Source of the DNA: Streptomyces resistomycificus
GTDB lineage: Bacteria; Actinomycetota; Actinomycetes; Streptomycetales; Streptomycetaceae
Length of the DNA: 64,000 bases
Assembly: GCF_001514265.1 (NCBI RefSeq)
Contig: NZ_KQ949001.1
Location: 183,008 to 247,007 of the forward strand
Reading direction: 5' to 3'
Below, piece after piece: positions 15,070 to 23,447 of this stretch (the first letter of the stretch is position 1; the number at the start of each line of letters is the position of its first letter). Below the pieces are notes generated by a model. It saw nothing but the letters and a program-made list of their open reading frames with translations, made no database searches and was not told the origin of the DNA. The translations under genes were made by a program, and so were the position numbers.

Positions 15070-15408
15070 TCACGCCGACGCCGCCGGCCGCCTCAGCAGG
15101 GCCCGGATGGGGTGCCACAGCTCCTGGACCAGCTCCGGGCCGACACCGAGGTCAGGTGCCGTGCGCCATATCAGGCCGTCCGGGTGGTGCAGGACCGCGG
15201 TGATCTCGTCCGGGGTCGGCGGGGCGGCGTTGCCCCGCAGGTAGACCGCGCGCATGCCCAGGTTGCGCAGCCTGGTCAGGGCGCGCGCCCGGTTCTGGGC
15301 GTGGACCAGCACACGGACGCAGTCCGTGCCGTCGGCGGCGGGGCGGGGCAGGTTCAGTGCCACCACCACGCTGCCGGTCGGCAGCTTGCAAAAACCTCCT
15401 GCGGCCAT
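15070..15408 (-). CDS. Conserved-looking small protein, function unknown
   Basis: A 112-residue frame with strong Streptomyces codon bias. It contains a plausible alpha/beta core (SVVVALNLPRP; VRVLVHAQNRARALTRLRNLGMRAVYLRG; PDEITAVLHHPDGLIWRT) and no membrane segment. The alternation of strands and helices is reminiscent of a small alpha/beta domain, but I do not recognise a family. The start is uncertain: GGAGG lies inside the frame (codons 4-5), so translation may begin slightly downstream of the ATG at 15408. Confidence 0.6.
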   Translation of the reverse strand: MAAGGFCKLPTGSVVVALNLPRPAADGTDCVRVLVHAQNRARALTRLRNLGMRAVYLRGNAAPPTPDEITAVLHHPDGLIWRTAPDLGVGPELVQELWHPIRALLRRPAASA

Positions 15409-15481
15409 GCGGTCATGCCCCCGTGCGAGTCGACGTCAACATCAGTGTCAATAAGACAACCACAGGACGCACCTAAACACG

Positions 15482-15515
15482 ATCGGCGGCAACCCGCCAG
15501 GGGGTCGCCGCCGAT
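15482..15515 (-). terminator. Terminator after the M6 metalloprotease
   Basis: A 9-bp stem ATCGGCGGC/GCCGCCGAT, extended by three pairs after one mismatch, 26 nt after the protease stop codon. Confidence 0.65.
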
Positions 15516-15541
15516 ACGCTTCTGACCTGCGAATATGCCGA

Positions 15542-17875
15542 CTACTTCGCGGAGGGGCCCACCTGGACCGAGATCGTCGAGCCGTCCGCCGGCTCCTTCG
15601 TGATCTTGATCCGGGTATCGGTGTCAGTGATCTTGACGCCCGCCAGCGGGTTCGACGCGTCGTAGTACGTCGACGTGCCGTCGTCGAAGACCGGGACCCC
15701 GACCCGCGACTTGATCTTCGTCGCGACGTCCGCGTTGTGCAGCGTGATCGCATCCGTCTGCTGACGGGTGAAGGTCGAGTCGAAGGCCTGGATGCGGTTG
15801 CGCATCAGCGTGCCGTCGGACCACCGAAGCGGGGCCGGGTGGGAGTCGATCGGCAGGATCAGACCCTCACCGGGGTGCTGGCTGGTGTTGTCGTCCGCCT
15901 GCGAGGTGTCCCACTTCCAGATCAACAGGCCGTTCTGGTAGGCGTAGTGCTCCACCCAGTCCGGACGGGTCGTCGAGAAGCCGTAGTTGTACGGGCCGAC
16001 CTTGAGGGTCTTGTCGTACGACACGTACTGGCGGTTCTCCGCGATGTAGTACTGCGGATAGTCGTCCGTGATGGCCGCGCCGATGCGCGAGAAGCCCTTC
16101 GCCGTCCACGCCTCGTCCGCGGACTCGGCGTTGTCGGAGAACACGGTCGCGCCGTCGGCGGTCACCGTGATCTCGTCGGCCGCGAAGCCCTGCTGCGCCA
16201 CCCCGCCGTCGGTGGCGTAGCGGAAGCGCAGGCTGATCTTCTGGCCCGCGTAGGCGTCCAGCGGGAACGTCAGCTTCTGGTACGACTCCACCGTGCCGGT
16301 GAGCGCGGGCTTGTCGCTGCCGTCGCGCGGGATGGCGCTGCCGTCGGCCAGCTTGCCGTCGATCGGCGTCCAGTTGGAGCCGTCCGTGGAGACCTCGGTG
16401 TAGAGGAAGTCGAAGTCCGCCTCGATGTCCCACCAGCCGTCGAGCGTCAGGCTCGCGGCGGACTTGCCGGTCAGGTCGACCGAGCGCGTCAGGGTGTTGC
16501 GCAGGTCGTCACCGCTGCCGCTCCACCACTGGCTGTCACCCTGTGCCGGGGCGACCACCTCGGTGGTGACCGTCTTGTCGGGCAGTTGCACGATCAGGGC
16601 CTGCGGGTTCTCGGTGTTGTACTCCGCCACACCCAGGGTGTGGTTCGACTTCACGCCCGCCTCGGCGATGTCGTAGTCGAGCCAGCCCAGCTGGAGCTTG
16701 TCCCAGGCGTTCATGTCGCCGGGCAGGTCGCCGATGGACTCCTTGCCGGTGCCGAGCCAGGAACCGGAGGACATCAGCGTCCAGAAGCCGGTGGAGTTCT
16801 CGCCGCCGCCGGAGGTGTCGTACTCGTCGGGCAGGCCCAGGTCGTGGCCGTACTCGTGGGCGAAGACGCCCAGTCCGCCGTTCTCCGGCTGGATCGTGTA
16901 GTCGCCGATCCAGATGCCGGTGTCGCCGACCTCGGTGCCGCCGAGCTTGTTGGTGTCGGGACCGGTGGAGCCGGAGTCGGTGCCGAAGGCGTACCAGCGG
17001 TGGGCCCAGATGGCGTCCTCGCCCTGCGCGCCGCCGCCCGCGGACTCGTCCTCGCCGGCGTGCACGATCTGGAAGTGGTCGACGTAGCCGTCGGCCTCGT
17101 TGAAGTCGCCGTCGCCGTCGAAGTCGTAGCGGTCCCACTGGTCGAACTCGGCCAGCTCCGCCTTGATCTCGGCCGCGGAGTCGCCCGCCGCCTCGCGCTC
17201 GGCCACCCAGGCGTTGACGCCGTCCTGCACCGCATACCAGGCGCCGGTGGGCGCGTCGTTGGAGCCGTAACGGGCTTCGTTGTAGGGGACCTTGACCCAG
17301 TCGGTCACCTTGCCCTCGACCGAGTAACGGCCCGAGGACTGCTTCTCGTAGTACTTCTTCAGCGACTCGGTGTTCTTGCCGGTGCCGAAGTAGAGGTCCT
17401 GGAAGTGCCGCTGGTTGTAGTCCGCCTGCCAGGCCGTGCTGTTGTCCTTGGCCCGGTCCGGCTTGGCTATCTGGTTGTGGAGGGGGCCGGGGGTGCCGCC
17501 GTAGCGGCTGTCGACCTGGTCGCCGAACTCCACCAGGATGGTGAAGATCTTGTCGGTCTTCTCGCGGCCGAGTTCGACGTACTTGTCCTCGCCCTCCAGC
17601 TTGACGACCTTCGAGCCGTCGCGGTCCCGCACCTTGGCGGCACCGGATATGACCTGGTCGAGCGCTTCCTCGCGCTGGGCCGCCTGCGTCTGGGACAGGG
17701 GTCCGTCGAGGTCGTGCTCCCTGCTCTTGGCCGGCTGCGGGTCGTGCCCGTCGACGGCCGCGGGTGCGCCGGCCGGGTCGGCCTGGGCGACCGCGAAGGT
17801 CGAGAAGGTGGCGGTGGCCGCGGCGAGTGCCACGGCGACCGCCGCCGTTCTGAACTGCCAGGATCTGCTGGTCAC
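15542..17875 (-). CDS. Secreted M6-family metalloprotease (immune inhibitor A type)
   Basis: A 777-residue exported zinc protease. The signal peptide (residues 1-31) ends near FAVAQA. A propeptide-like stretch follows, then the catalytic domain with HEYGHDLGLPDEYD near residue 340 (HExxHxxGxxD zinc ligands) and the downstream LMSSGSW Met-turn. Residues ~440-600 look like the MAM/jelly-roll insert of InhA proteases (SLTLDGWWDIEADFDFLYTEV; acidic Ca-site-like DFDGDGDFNEADGY lies earlier). Expected to degrade proteins outside the cell. The upstream region is rich in palindromes (17959-18063). Confidence 0.93.
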   Translation of the reverse strand: MTSRSWQFRTAAVAVALAAATATFSTFAVAQADPAGAPAAVDGHDPQPAKSREHDLDGPLSQTQAAQREEALDQVISGAAKVRDRDGSKVVKLEGEDKYVELGREKTDKIFTILVEFGDQVDSRYGGTPGPLHNQIAKPDRAKDNSTAWQADYNQRHFQDLYFGTGKNTESLKKYYEKQSSGRYSVEGKVTDWVKVPYNEARYGSNDAPTGAWYAVQDGVNAWVAEREAAGDSAAEIKAELAEFDQWDRYDFDGDGDFNEADGYVDHFQIVHAGEDESAGGGAQGEDAIWAHRWYAFGTDSGSTGPDTNKLGGTEVGDTGIWIGDYTIQPENGGLGVFAHEYGHDLGLPDEYDTSGGGENSTGFWTLMSSGSWLGTGKESIGDLPGDMNAWDKLQLGWLDYDIAEAGVKSNHTLGVAEYNTENPQALIVQLPDKTVTTEVVAPAQGDSQWWSGSGDDLRNTLTRSVDLTGKSAASLTLDGWWDIEADFDFLYTEVSTDGSNWTPIDGKLADGSAIPRDGSDKPALTGTVESYQKLTFPLDAYAGQKISLRFRYATDGGVAQQGFAADEITVTADGATVFSDNAESADEAWTAKGFSRIGAAITDDYPQYYIAENRQYVSYDKTLKVGPYNYGFSTTRPDWVEHYAYQNGLLIWKWDTSQADDNTSQHPGEGLILPIDSHPAPLRWSDGTLMRNRIQAFDSTFTRQQTDAITLHNADVATKIKSRVGVPVFDDGTSTYYDASNPLAGVKITDTDTRIKITKEPADGSTISVQVGPSAK

Positions 17876-17958
17876 TTGAATTCCTCCCCCGCGTTCGGGC
17901 GCGCGGAAGGAGGGGGGCCGGTGCCTGGGGGATCCGCGCGCGCGTGGTCAACGCGTGT

Positions 17959-17980
17959 AGTCAAGTGACGTCATTTGACT
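17959..17980. promoter_or_regulatory. 22-bp near-perfect palindrome upstream of the M6 protease
   Basis: The arms AGTCAA and TTGACT surround a perfect TGACGTCA core; 10 of 11 base pairs are symmetrical. It lies 84 bp before the protease start codon, a typical operator position. No regulator is assigned. Confidence 0.65.
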
Positions 17981-18005
17981 AGAGGTTGGGAAGAAAAGAC
18001 AGACC

Positions 18006-18023
18006 TTGACTTGGACAGGTCAA
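18006..18023. promoter_or_regulatory. TTGAC-N8-GTCAA inverted repeat
   Basis: A perfect 5-bp inverted repeat with an 8-nt spacer. It shares the half-site TTGAC with the palindrome at 17959-17980, so one regulator may bind both. Confidence 0.4.
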
Positions 18024-18038
18024 TTGCACTATGCGGAG

Positions 18039-18063
18039 CCGGTGTTCGCTTTGCGAACACCGG
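18039..18063. other. 11-bp perfect hairpin in the protease upstream region
   Basis: CCGGTGTTCGC and its exact complement flank a 3-nt TTT loop. There is no T tract on either side, so an operator or mRNA-leader structure is as likely as a terminator. Confidence 0.5.
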
Positions 18064-18275
18064 TCCGCCTTCGAACGGGCGCGCGGTTCCGTCCACCTGA
18101 TGGACACCATGACTCCGTGCGCCCCCCGTGCTCCGGCACTGTTGGTCAGGTCACGCTTACTGTTCGTTCCACTCGGGCATGCAGCCGATTAGAGTCGACT
18201 GGCGGAACGCCCTGAAATCGGCGGAAAGCCAGGCCGACGCCCCCGTGGACCCCCACTTCCGAGGACACGATTGCC

Positions 18276-18578
18276 ATGCCTCGTCCGACTGTCACGCCTC
18301 GCCCGACGGCCGCACAGCTCGCCTACGGTTCGTGCACCGTGATTTTCTCGACGCTCGCCATGCTGCTGCTGTCACAGACGAGTTCGGGCGTGGGGATCGC
18401 GATCATCGCAGTCTCGGCGCTCGCTCTCGGGCTGCTGGTCGCGATGACCGTCCCGACGCCGAAGCCACGCCTGGTGGCGGTGCACCGCCCCGCCACGCGG
18501 ACCGCACAGGCGCCCGTGCCGGCCTCCGTCGCCTCACTGGCGTCCGAGCAGCCCGTGCACGAGCGCGCTGCGTCCTGA
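18276..18578 (+). CDS. Small two-helix membrane protein
   Basis: A 100-residue protein with two predicted membrane helices: about residues 14-33 (LAYGSCTVIFSTLAMLLLS) and 38-58 (VGIAIIAVSALALGLLVAMTV). The tail is cytoplasmic-looking, Ala/Pro/Arg-rich. GAGGA lies 10 nt upstream of the ATG. No family recognised. It is followed directly by a 17-bp tandem repeat array. Confidence 0.65.
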   Translation: MPRPTVTPRPTAAQLAYGSCTVIFSTLAMLLLSQTSSGVGIAIIAVSALALGLLVAMTVPTPKPRLVAVHRPATRTAQAPVPASVASLASEQPVHERAAS

Positions 18579-18580
18579 GG

Positions 18581-18648
18581 TCTGTTCGTCCGTACGTTCT
18601 GTTCGTCCGTACGTTCTGTTCGTCCGCGCGTTGTGTTCGTCCGTACGT
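18581..18648. repeat. 17-bp tandem repeat, four copies
   Basis: Four contiguous copies of TCTGTTCGTCCGTACGT with 0-2 substitutions each, between the convergent ends of a small membrane protein gene and an RDD gene. Each unit contains the self-complementary GTAC core. Confidence 0.9.
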
Positions 18649-18675
18649 CTTCCGGCGGCGAGGCCGGCCGGTGGT

Positions 18676-19329
18676 TCAGCGGGTGCTGACCACCACCGTC
18701 TTCGCCGCTTTGTCGTGCAGACCCTGCTTGTAGGGCTTGTCGAAGAAGCTCACGCCGCCCGAGATCGCGGTCCAGATGCAGGCACAGCAGAACGCGAACG
18801 GGATCCACAGCACCGCTGAGCGGATCAGTGTGTTCTGCACGGACGGCGTGGCCCCGTTGTCGAGGTTGGCCACCCGCATGCCCAGCCACTTCTTGCCGAG
18901 CGTCTGCCCGGACTTGACGATCATGAGGGTGTCGTAGGCGATGTAGAGCACCGCGGCGACCAGGGACTGACCGAGCGACTTGCTGTACTCGATCTGGTCG
19001 CCGTCCACGTCGTACTCGTTGACGCCGAAGCCCAGGGTGATCAGCCACACGACGATGCCCACGATGATCATGTCGATGATGCGGGCGAGTGTGCGCCGGC
19101 CGCTGTCGGCGAGCGGAGGCATGCCGGCCAGCGGGTCGCCGGGCTGACCGCCGCCGCCGTACGGGGTCCCGCCCCCGTAGGGGTCACCGCCGCCGTAGGG
19201 GCCGCCACCGCCGTACGGAGGCCCGCTGCCGTACGGCGATCCCGAGCCCCCGGCCGGCGGGGGCTGCTTCCTGAACGGGTCGTCTTCCGGTGGCTGCTGA
19301 CCGGAGCCGGGAGGCGGTTCACTGCTCAT
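18676..19329 (-). CDS. RDD-family membrane protein (short form)
   Basis: A 217-residue protein. The first ~75 residues are a disordered Gly/Pro/Tyr-rich region with repeated YGGG/PYGG motifs. An RDD domain with about three to four membrane helices follows, including the family's Arg-Asp signature in TLARIIDMIIVGIVVWLI and the GQTLGKKWLGMRV motif. The family's role is unclear; some members act in ion or Na+/H+ transport. It is homologous to the neighbouring gene at 19494-21218; the two probably arose by duplication. Confidence 0.85.
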   Translation of the reverse strand: MSSEPPPGSGQQPPEDDPFRKQPPPAGGSGSPYGSGPPYGGGGPYGGGDPYGGGTPYGGGGQPGDPLAGMPPLADSGRRTLARIIDMIIVGIVVWLITLGFGVNEYDVDGDQIEYSKSLGQSLVAAVLYIAYDTLMIVKSGQTLGKKWLGMRVANLDNGATPSVQNTLIRSAVLWIPFAFCCACIWTAISGGVSFFDKPYKQGLHDKAAKTVVVSTR

Positions 19330-19435
19330 GGCCCGAGTCGACCGCGAACGCCCCCACTCCGCATCCGGCGAGCGGCCGTCCGGGCGACCGAATCATCTAC
19401 GACGAACGCCGTACGGCATCCCTTCGCCGCCGCCC

Positions 19436-19465
19436 GTCGGCCGTTGTCGGCCGTTGTCGGCCGTT
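19436..19465. repeat. 10-bp tandem repeat, three copies
   Basis: Three exact copies of GTCGGCCGTT in the gap between the two RDD genes. Confidence 0.85.
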
Positions 19466-19493
19466 CTCGTCAGGAACCCGGCCGGTGCTTCCG

Positions 19494-21218
19494 TCAGGCC
19501 ACCGCCACGAACGTGTGGGCCGCCTTGTCGTGCCAGCACTGGTGCCACGGCCGGTCGAACAGGCACCACGCGACGCCCACCACACCGATGCCGAGCAGGC
19601 CGGGCACGCTGTACACGAGCCAGCGGCGCAGGGCCCCGCCGAAGGACGGCGGCTCATGGCCCTCGATGTCCCGCACCTCCAGGCCGAGCAGCTTCTTGCC
19701 GAGGGTGCGGCCCCACTTGGCGGTGGGCAGCGCCTCGTAGAGGGCGCCGAAGACCAGCAGCACGGCGAGGACGATGCCGAGGTACACCGACGTCGTGCCG
19801 TCGAGCAGCCAGACCGTGACGGTCTCGCCGGACAGCTTGGCCGCCTCGACCTTCTCGTTGACGTGGTCGATGGCCCTGGCGCCAAGAGGCACGGCGGCAC
19901 CGGCGGTGACGGCACCGAGCACCAGGGTGTCCACCAGACGGGCCGCCAGCCTCTTGCCCATGCTCGCCGGGCGGGCCTCCGACTGACGCCGGGCGGCCGC
20001 CTGGAACACGTCCTCCACCGGCGGCTTCCACGGCGTGACCGGCTGCTCTTCGTCGGCGCCCGCGAGCCGGTGCACCTGCTGCGCCCAGGAGGGCTGGCCG
20101 CCACCGGCACCGCTCGCCATCGGCGTGCCGCCGGAAGCGGCGGGCTGGGGTGCGCCGGGCTGGTGGGGCACGCTCGGGGTGGCCGTCTGCTGCGGACCGG
20201 GCGCCGGAGGCGTCTGCTGCGGGCCGGAGGGGGCGGTGGGAGCGGCTCCCGCGCCTGCCTGCCCCTGCGCGGACGCGGCCCGGGCGGCCGCCTTTCCGGC
20301 ACCGAAGCCGGGAGCTCCGGGGCCGTCGGCCACGGCGGGTCCGGGACCTCCGGCCGCGGGCGGGGTTCCGCCCGGGCCGCCGTTCGCCGGGTACCGGCCC
20401 TCGAAGCCGGCCGCGGGCTGCGGCCTGAGGCCTGCCGCGGCGGCGTCGGCCGCGCCCGTGCTCCCCCGTTGCGCCCCGGCCGCCCCGCCCTGCTGTGCCG
20501 TGCGCGGGGAGAGCGCGCGGAAGGTCATGGTGCCCTCGTCACCGCGGGGGCCACCGGGGCCCGGGACGCCGGGAGTTCCCGCCTGCTCACCGGAGCCCGC
20601 CGTGGCCCGGCGGAAGACGAACGTGTTGCCGGACGCGTCCTCCCGGTCCGGCGCGGCGGGCGGGATCGTCGCCGTGCCGTCCGTACGGGCCGAGCGACCG
20701 TCCGGCGGGGCCGGGGCATCGCCGGGCCCGGCGGCGTGCGGCTGCCGCGGATCGGCGCCCTGCGGGGCACCCGAGGTCTGCTGGGCGCCCTGCGGAGCCC
20801 CCTGCGCGCCCTGCGGAGCCGTCTGCGGCGAGCCCCAGGAGACCCGGCGGTCCTGGTCTCCGCCGAAGCCCGACTGCCGGGACCGGTCGGCACCCCAGGC
20901 GGACGCGGGCTCGGGCCGGCTGCCGTGCTGGGCGTCGGCCTGTCCGGGCACGCCGGACGCCAGGCCGCCGGACAGGCCGGCCGGGTCCTCGTCGAAGAAG
21001 TGCGGGCCCGTCTCCTCGACCGGCGGCGGCCCGGAGGCCGTCACGGCCGGGGAGCCGGGTGGCGGGTCGAGCCGCTCGCCGTCCGCCGGTGCCGGGCGGC
21101 TGGTGCCCGGTACCCAGGCAGCGCCGTTCCAGTACCTGACGTATCCAGGAATGGACGGGTCCGGGTAGTAACCGTCGCGGGGCCTGTCGTCACCGGGGGC
21201 CGGGGTTGGGGCGCTCAT
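19494..21218 (-). CDS. RDD-family membrane protein with DUF2510 and long disordered region
   Basis: A 574-residue protein. An N-terminal DUF2510-type motif (DGYYPDPSIPGYVRYWNGAAWV, described in part) is followed by about 330 residues of Pro/Gly/Ala/Gln-rich sequence with GAPQGAQ-type repeats. It ends in an RDD domain (KRLAARLVDTLVLGAV... WGRTLGKKLLGLEVRDIEGH) with about four helices. DUF2510 domains are short cytoplasmic or surface modules of unknown function in actinobacteria. The C-terminal half is paralogous to the RDD protein at 18676-19329. Confidence 0.85.
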   Translation of the reverse strand: MSAPTPAPGDDRPRDGYYPDPSIPGYVRYWNGAAWVPGTSRPAPADGERLDPPPGSPAVTASGPPPVEETGPHFFDEDPAGLSGGLASGVPGQADAQHGSRPEPASAWGADRSRQSGFGGDQDRRVSWGSPQTAPQGAQGAPQGAQQTSGAPQGADPRQPHAAGPGDAPAPPDGRSARTDGTATIPPAAPDREDASGNTFVFRRATAGSGEQAGTPGVPGPGGPRGDEGTMTFRALSPRTAQQGGAAGAQRGSTGAADAAAAGLRPQPAAGFEGRYPANGGPGGTPPAAGGPGPAVADGPGAPGFGAGKAAARAASAQGQAGAGAAPTAPSGPQQTPPAPGPQQTATPSVPHQPGAPQPAASGGTPMASGAGGGQPSWAQQVHRLAGADEEQPVTPWKPPVEDVFQAAARRQSEARPASMGKRLAARLVDTLVLGAVTAGAAVPLGARAIDHVNEKVEAAKLSGETVTVWLLDGTTSVYLGIVLAVLLVFGALYEALPTAKWGRTLGKKLLGLEVRDIEGHEPPSFGGALRRWLVYSVPGLLGIGVVGVAWCLFDRPWHQCWHDKAAHTFVAVA

Positions 21219-21460
21219 GTCCGTCGTCCCGTATCTGCTCGGGGGTGAATATGGGGGCTACACATCTATCAGACCGGCGCAACCCCCACCGCCAGTCCCA
21301 CCGGACCCACTCTTTTTGAGCAACCTCGTGACAGTGCCGGGAAAAAAGTTCCGGAAAACCGCGTAATGCTTCGGGGCCCCACTCCCTCTCTCCTCGTACG
21401 GGCCCGACGCGGGTCCCGCCACGAGAGAGCGCGAAAGCGCGCGAGAGAGGAACGTACGCC

Positions 21461-21943
21461 ATGCATTTCACCGTGGTGGAGCGGGAGCTGGAGCTCCAAC
21501 TCGTCCTGTCGCCCGAGCGCAGCATCCCGGTCCCGGCCCGGCTGAGCTACCGCTCCGACGACCCCTACGCCGTCCACGTCACCTTCCACATCGGCACCGA
21601 CCATCCCGTGCACTGGACGTTCGCCCGCGAACTCCTCGTGGAGGGGGTGTTCCGGGCGTGCGGGCACGGGGACGTGCGGGTGTGGCCGACGAAGGTCGCG
21701 GGGCGCAGTGTCGTGCTGATGGCGCTCAGCTCCCCCGACGGCGACGCCCTGCTGGAGGCCCCGACGCCCCAGGTGTCGGCCTGGCTGGAGCGGACGCTGC
21801 GGGCCGTGCCCCCGGGCTCCGAGGCCGAACAGCTCGGTATCGACGACGGCCTGGCCGAGCTGCTCGCCCCGATTCCGGGCTGTCACGACGAGCTGTGGCT
21901 GTGCGACCCGTGGCCGTCGGACGAGTCCCAGGACGGGGAGTGA
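21461..21943 (+). CDS. ssgG: SsgA-like sporulation/cell-division protein
   Basis: A 160-residue SALP (SsgA/SsgB-like protein). These small cytoplasmic proteins occur only in morphologically complex actinomycetes and localise septum formation and peptidoglycan turnover during sporulation. The family pattern is clear: PARLSYRSDDPYAVHVTFHIG, WTFARELLVEGV, and GDVRVWP (residues ~26-74). It is longer than the usual 130-140 residues because of an acidic C-terminal tail. Position in the gene order suggests ssgG, but the paralogue assignment rests on memory of the S. coelicolor map. GAGAGAGGAACG precedes the ATG. Confidence 0.85.
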   Translation: MHFTVVERELELQLVLSPERSIPVPARLSYRSDDPYAVHVTFHIGTDHPVHWTFARELLVEGVFRACGHGDVRVWPTKVAGRSVVLMALSSPDGDALLEAPTPQVSAWLERTLRAVPPGSEAEQLGIDDGLAELLAPIPGCHDELWLCDPWPSDESQDGE

Positions 21944-21957
21944 GCGGGAAGAGCGGG

Positions 21958-23358
21958 TCAGAAGAGCTTTCCGGGGTTCAGGAGGCCCAGCGGGTCGAAC
22001 GCCGCCTTGATCGCCCGCTGCATCTCGACGCCCACCGGCCCGATCTCGCGCGCCAGCCACTCCTTCTTCAGCACGCCCACACCGTGCTCACCGGTGATGG
22101 TGCCGCCGAGCTCCAGGCCGAGCGCCATGATCTCGTCGAAGGACTCGCGGGCGCGCCGGGACTCGTCGGGGTCCTGGGCGTCGAAGCAGACCGTCGGGTG
22201 GGTGTTGCCGTCGCCCGCGTGCGCGACGACCCCGATGGTGAGCTGGTACTTCTCGGCGATCCGCTCGGTCCCTTCGAGCATCTCGCCGAGCCTCGACCGG
22301 GGCACGCACACGTCGTCGATCATCGTGGTGCCCTTGACCGCCTCCAGGGCGGTGAGGGACAACCGGCGTGCCTGGAGCAGGAGTTCGGACTCGGCGGCGT
22401 CGTCGGCCGGTACGACCTGGGTGGCGCCGGCCGCCTCACACAGCGCGCCGAGGGCGGCGAGGTCGGCGGCCGGGTCCGCGGTGTCGAAGGCGGCCAGCAG
22501 GAGGGCCTCGGTGGTCTCGGGGAGCCCCATGTGGGCGAGGTCGTTGACGGCCTTGACCGTCGTGCGGTCCATCAGTTCGAGGAGGGACGGCACGTGGCCG
22601 CCCTCCATGATCCGGCACACGGCCTCGCAGGCGGCGGCCCCGGAAGCGAACTCGGCGGCCAGCACCAGTTGCTCGGGCGGCCGCGGCCGCAGCGCCAGGA
22701 TCGCGCGTACGACGATGCCGAGCGAGCCCTCGGAGCCGACGAACAGCCGGGTGAGGTCGTACCCGGCGACTCCCTTGGCCGTGCGGCGGCCGGTGGACAT
22801 CAGCCGCCCGTCGGCGAGGACGACGTCGAGGCCGAGGACGTACTCCGCCGTCACCCCGTACTTCACGCAGCACAGCCCGCCGGAGGCGGTGCCGATGTTG
22901 CCGCCGATCGTGCACATCTCCCAGCTGGAGGGGTCCGGCGGATAGTAGAGGCCGTGTTCGTTGACCGCGCGGGAGAGCGTGGCGTTGACGACACCCGGTT
23001 CGACCACGGCGATGCGGTCGACGGGGTTGATCTCGAGGATGCGGTCCATCCTCGTCAGGGACAGCACGATGCAGCCGTCGGTGGCGTTGGCCGCGCCCGA
23101 CAGGCCCGTGCGGGCGCCCTGCGGGACGACCGGGACGCGTAGTTCGGTGGCGGTGCGCATGACGTGCTGGACCTGCTCGACGGTGCGCGGCAGCACGACC
23201 ACCGCCGGGGCGCCGGCCGGGCAGAAGCTGGCCATGTCGTTGGCGTAGGAGGCCGTGACGTCCGGGTCGGTGAGGACGGCCTCGGTGGGCAGACCGCCGA
23301 GCAGACGGTCGACGAGGTTCCCGGTCGCTTCGTCGCGAGGCGCTTCGATACGGCTCAT
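21958..23358 (-). CDS. FAD-linked oxidase, glycolate/D-lactate dehydrogenase (GlcD) type
   Basis: A 466-residue flavoprotein with a PCMH-type FAD-binding N-terminal half (VVPQGARTGLSGAANATDGCIVLS near residues 85-106; GTASGGLCCVKYGVT). The C-terminal FAD-linked oxidase domain carries HAGDGNTHPTVCF, GEHGVGVLKKEWL and the terminal DPLGLLNPGKLF. It oxidises a 2-hydroxy acid such as glycolate or D-lactate; the exact substrate is not determined by sequence. There is no glcE/glcF neighbour. ATG 23358 is preferred; another in-frame ATG lies two codons upstream. Confidence 0.9.
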   Translation of the reverse strand: MSRIEAPRDEATGNLVDRLLGGLPTEAVLTDPDVTASYANDMASFCPAGAPAVVVLPRTVEQVQHVMRTATELRVPVVPQGARTGLSGAANATDGCIVLSLTRMDRILEINPVDRIAVVEPGVVNATLSRAVNEHGLYYPPDPSSWEMCTIGGNIGTASGGLCCVKYGVTAEYVLGLDVVLADGRLMSTGRRTAKGVAGYDLTRLFVGSEGSLGIVVRAILALRPRPPEQLVLAAEFASGAAACEAVCRIMEGGHVPSLLELMDRTTVKAVNDLAHMGLPETTEALLLAAFDTADPAADLAALGALCEAAGATQVVPADDAAESELLLQARRLSLTALEAVKGTTMIDDVCVPRSRLGEMLEGTERIAEKYQLTIGVVAHAGDGNTHPTVCFDAQDPDESRRARESFDEIMALGLELGGTITGEHGVGVLKKEWLAREIGPVGVEMQRAIKAAFDPLGLLNPGKLF

Positions 23359-23447
23359 GATCACAGGGTCGCACCGGGGGCCATCGGTGTGAACCCCGAG
23401 TACGGCAGCCGCCGCATGCCAGGGTGTGGTCGTCGTACTGACGCACA

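Larger units (their letters stand above)
17876..18275. other. 400-bp divergent promoter region
   Basis: Non-coding region between the M6 protease and a small membrane protein gene. It is more AT-rich than its surroundings and holds a 22-bp palindrome, a TTGAC-N8-GTCAA repeat and an 11-bp hairpin (listed separately). No RNA gene recognised. Confidence 0.7.

Noticed and set aside
15737..17968. 743-codon plus-strand frame opposite the M6 protease
   Set aside because: Shadow frame; the minus strand has a signal peptide and zinc motif.
18581..18648. CRISPR array
   Set aside because: The repeats are contiguous with no unique spacers, and there are no cas genes.
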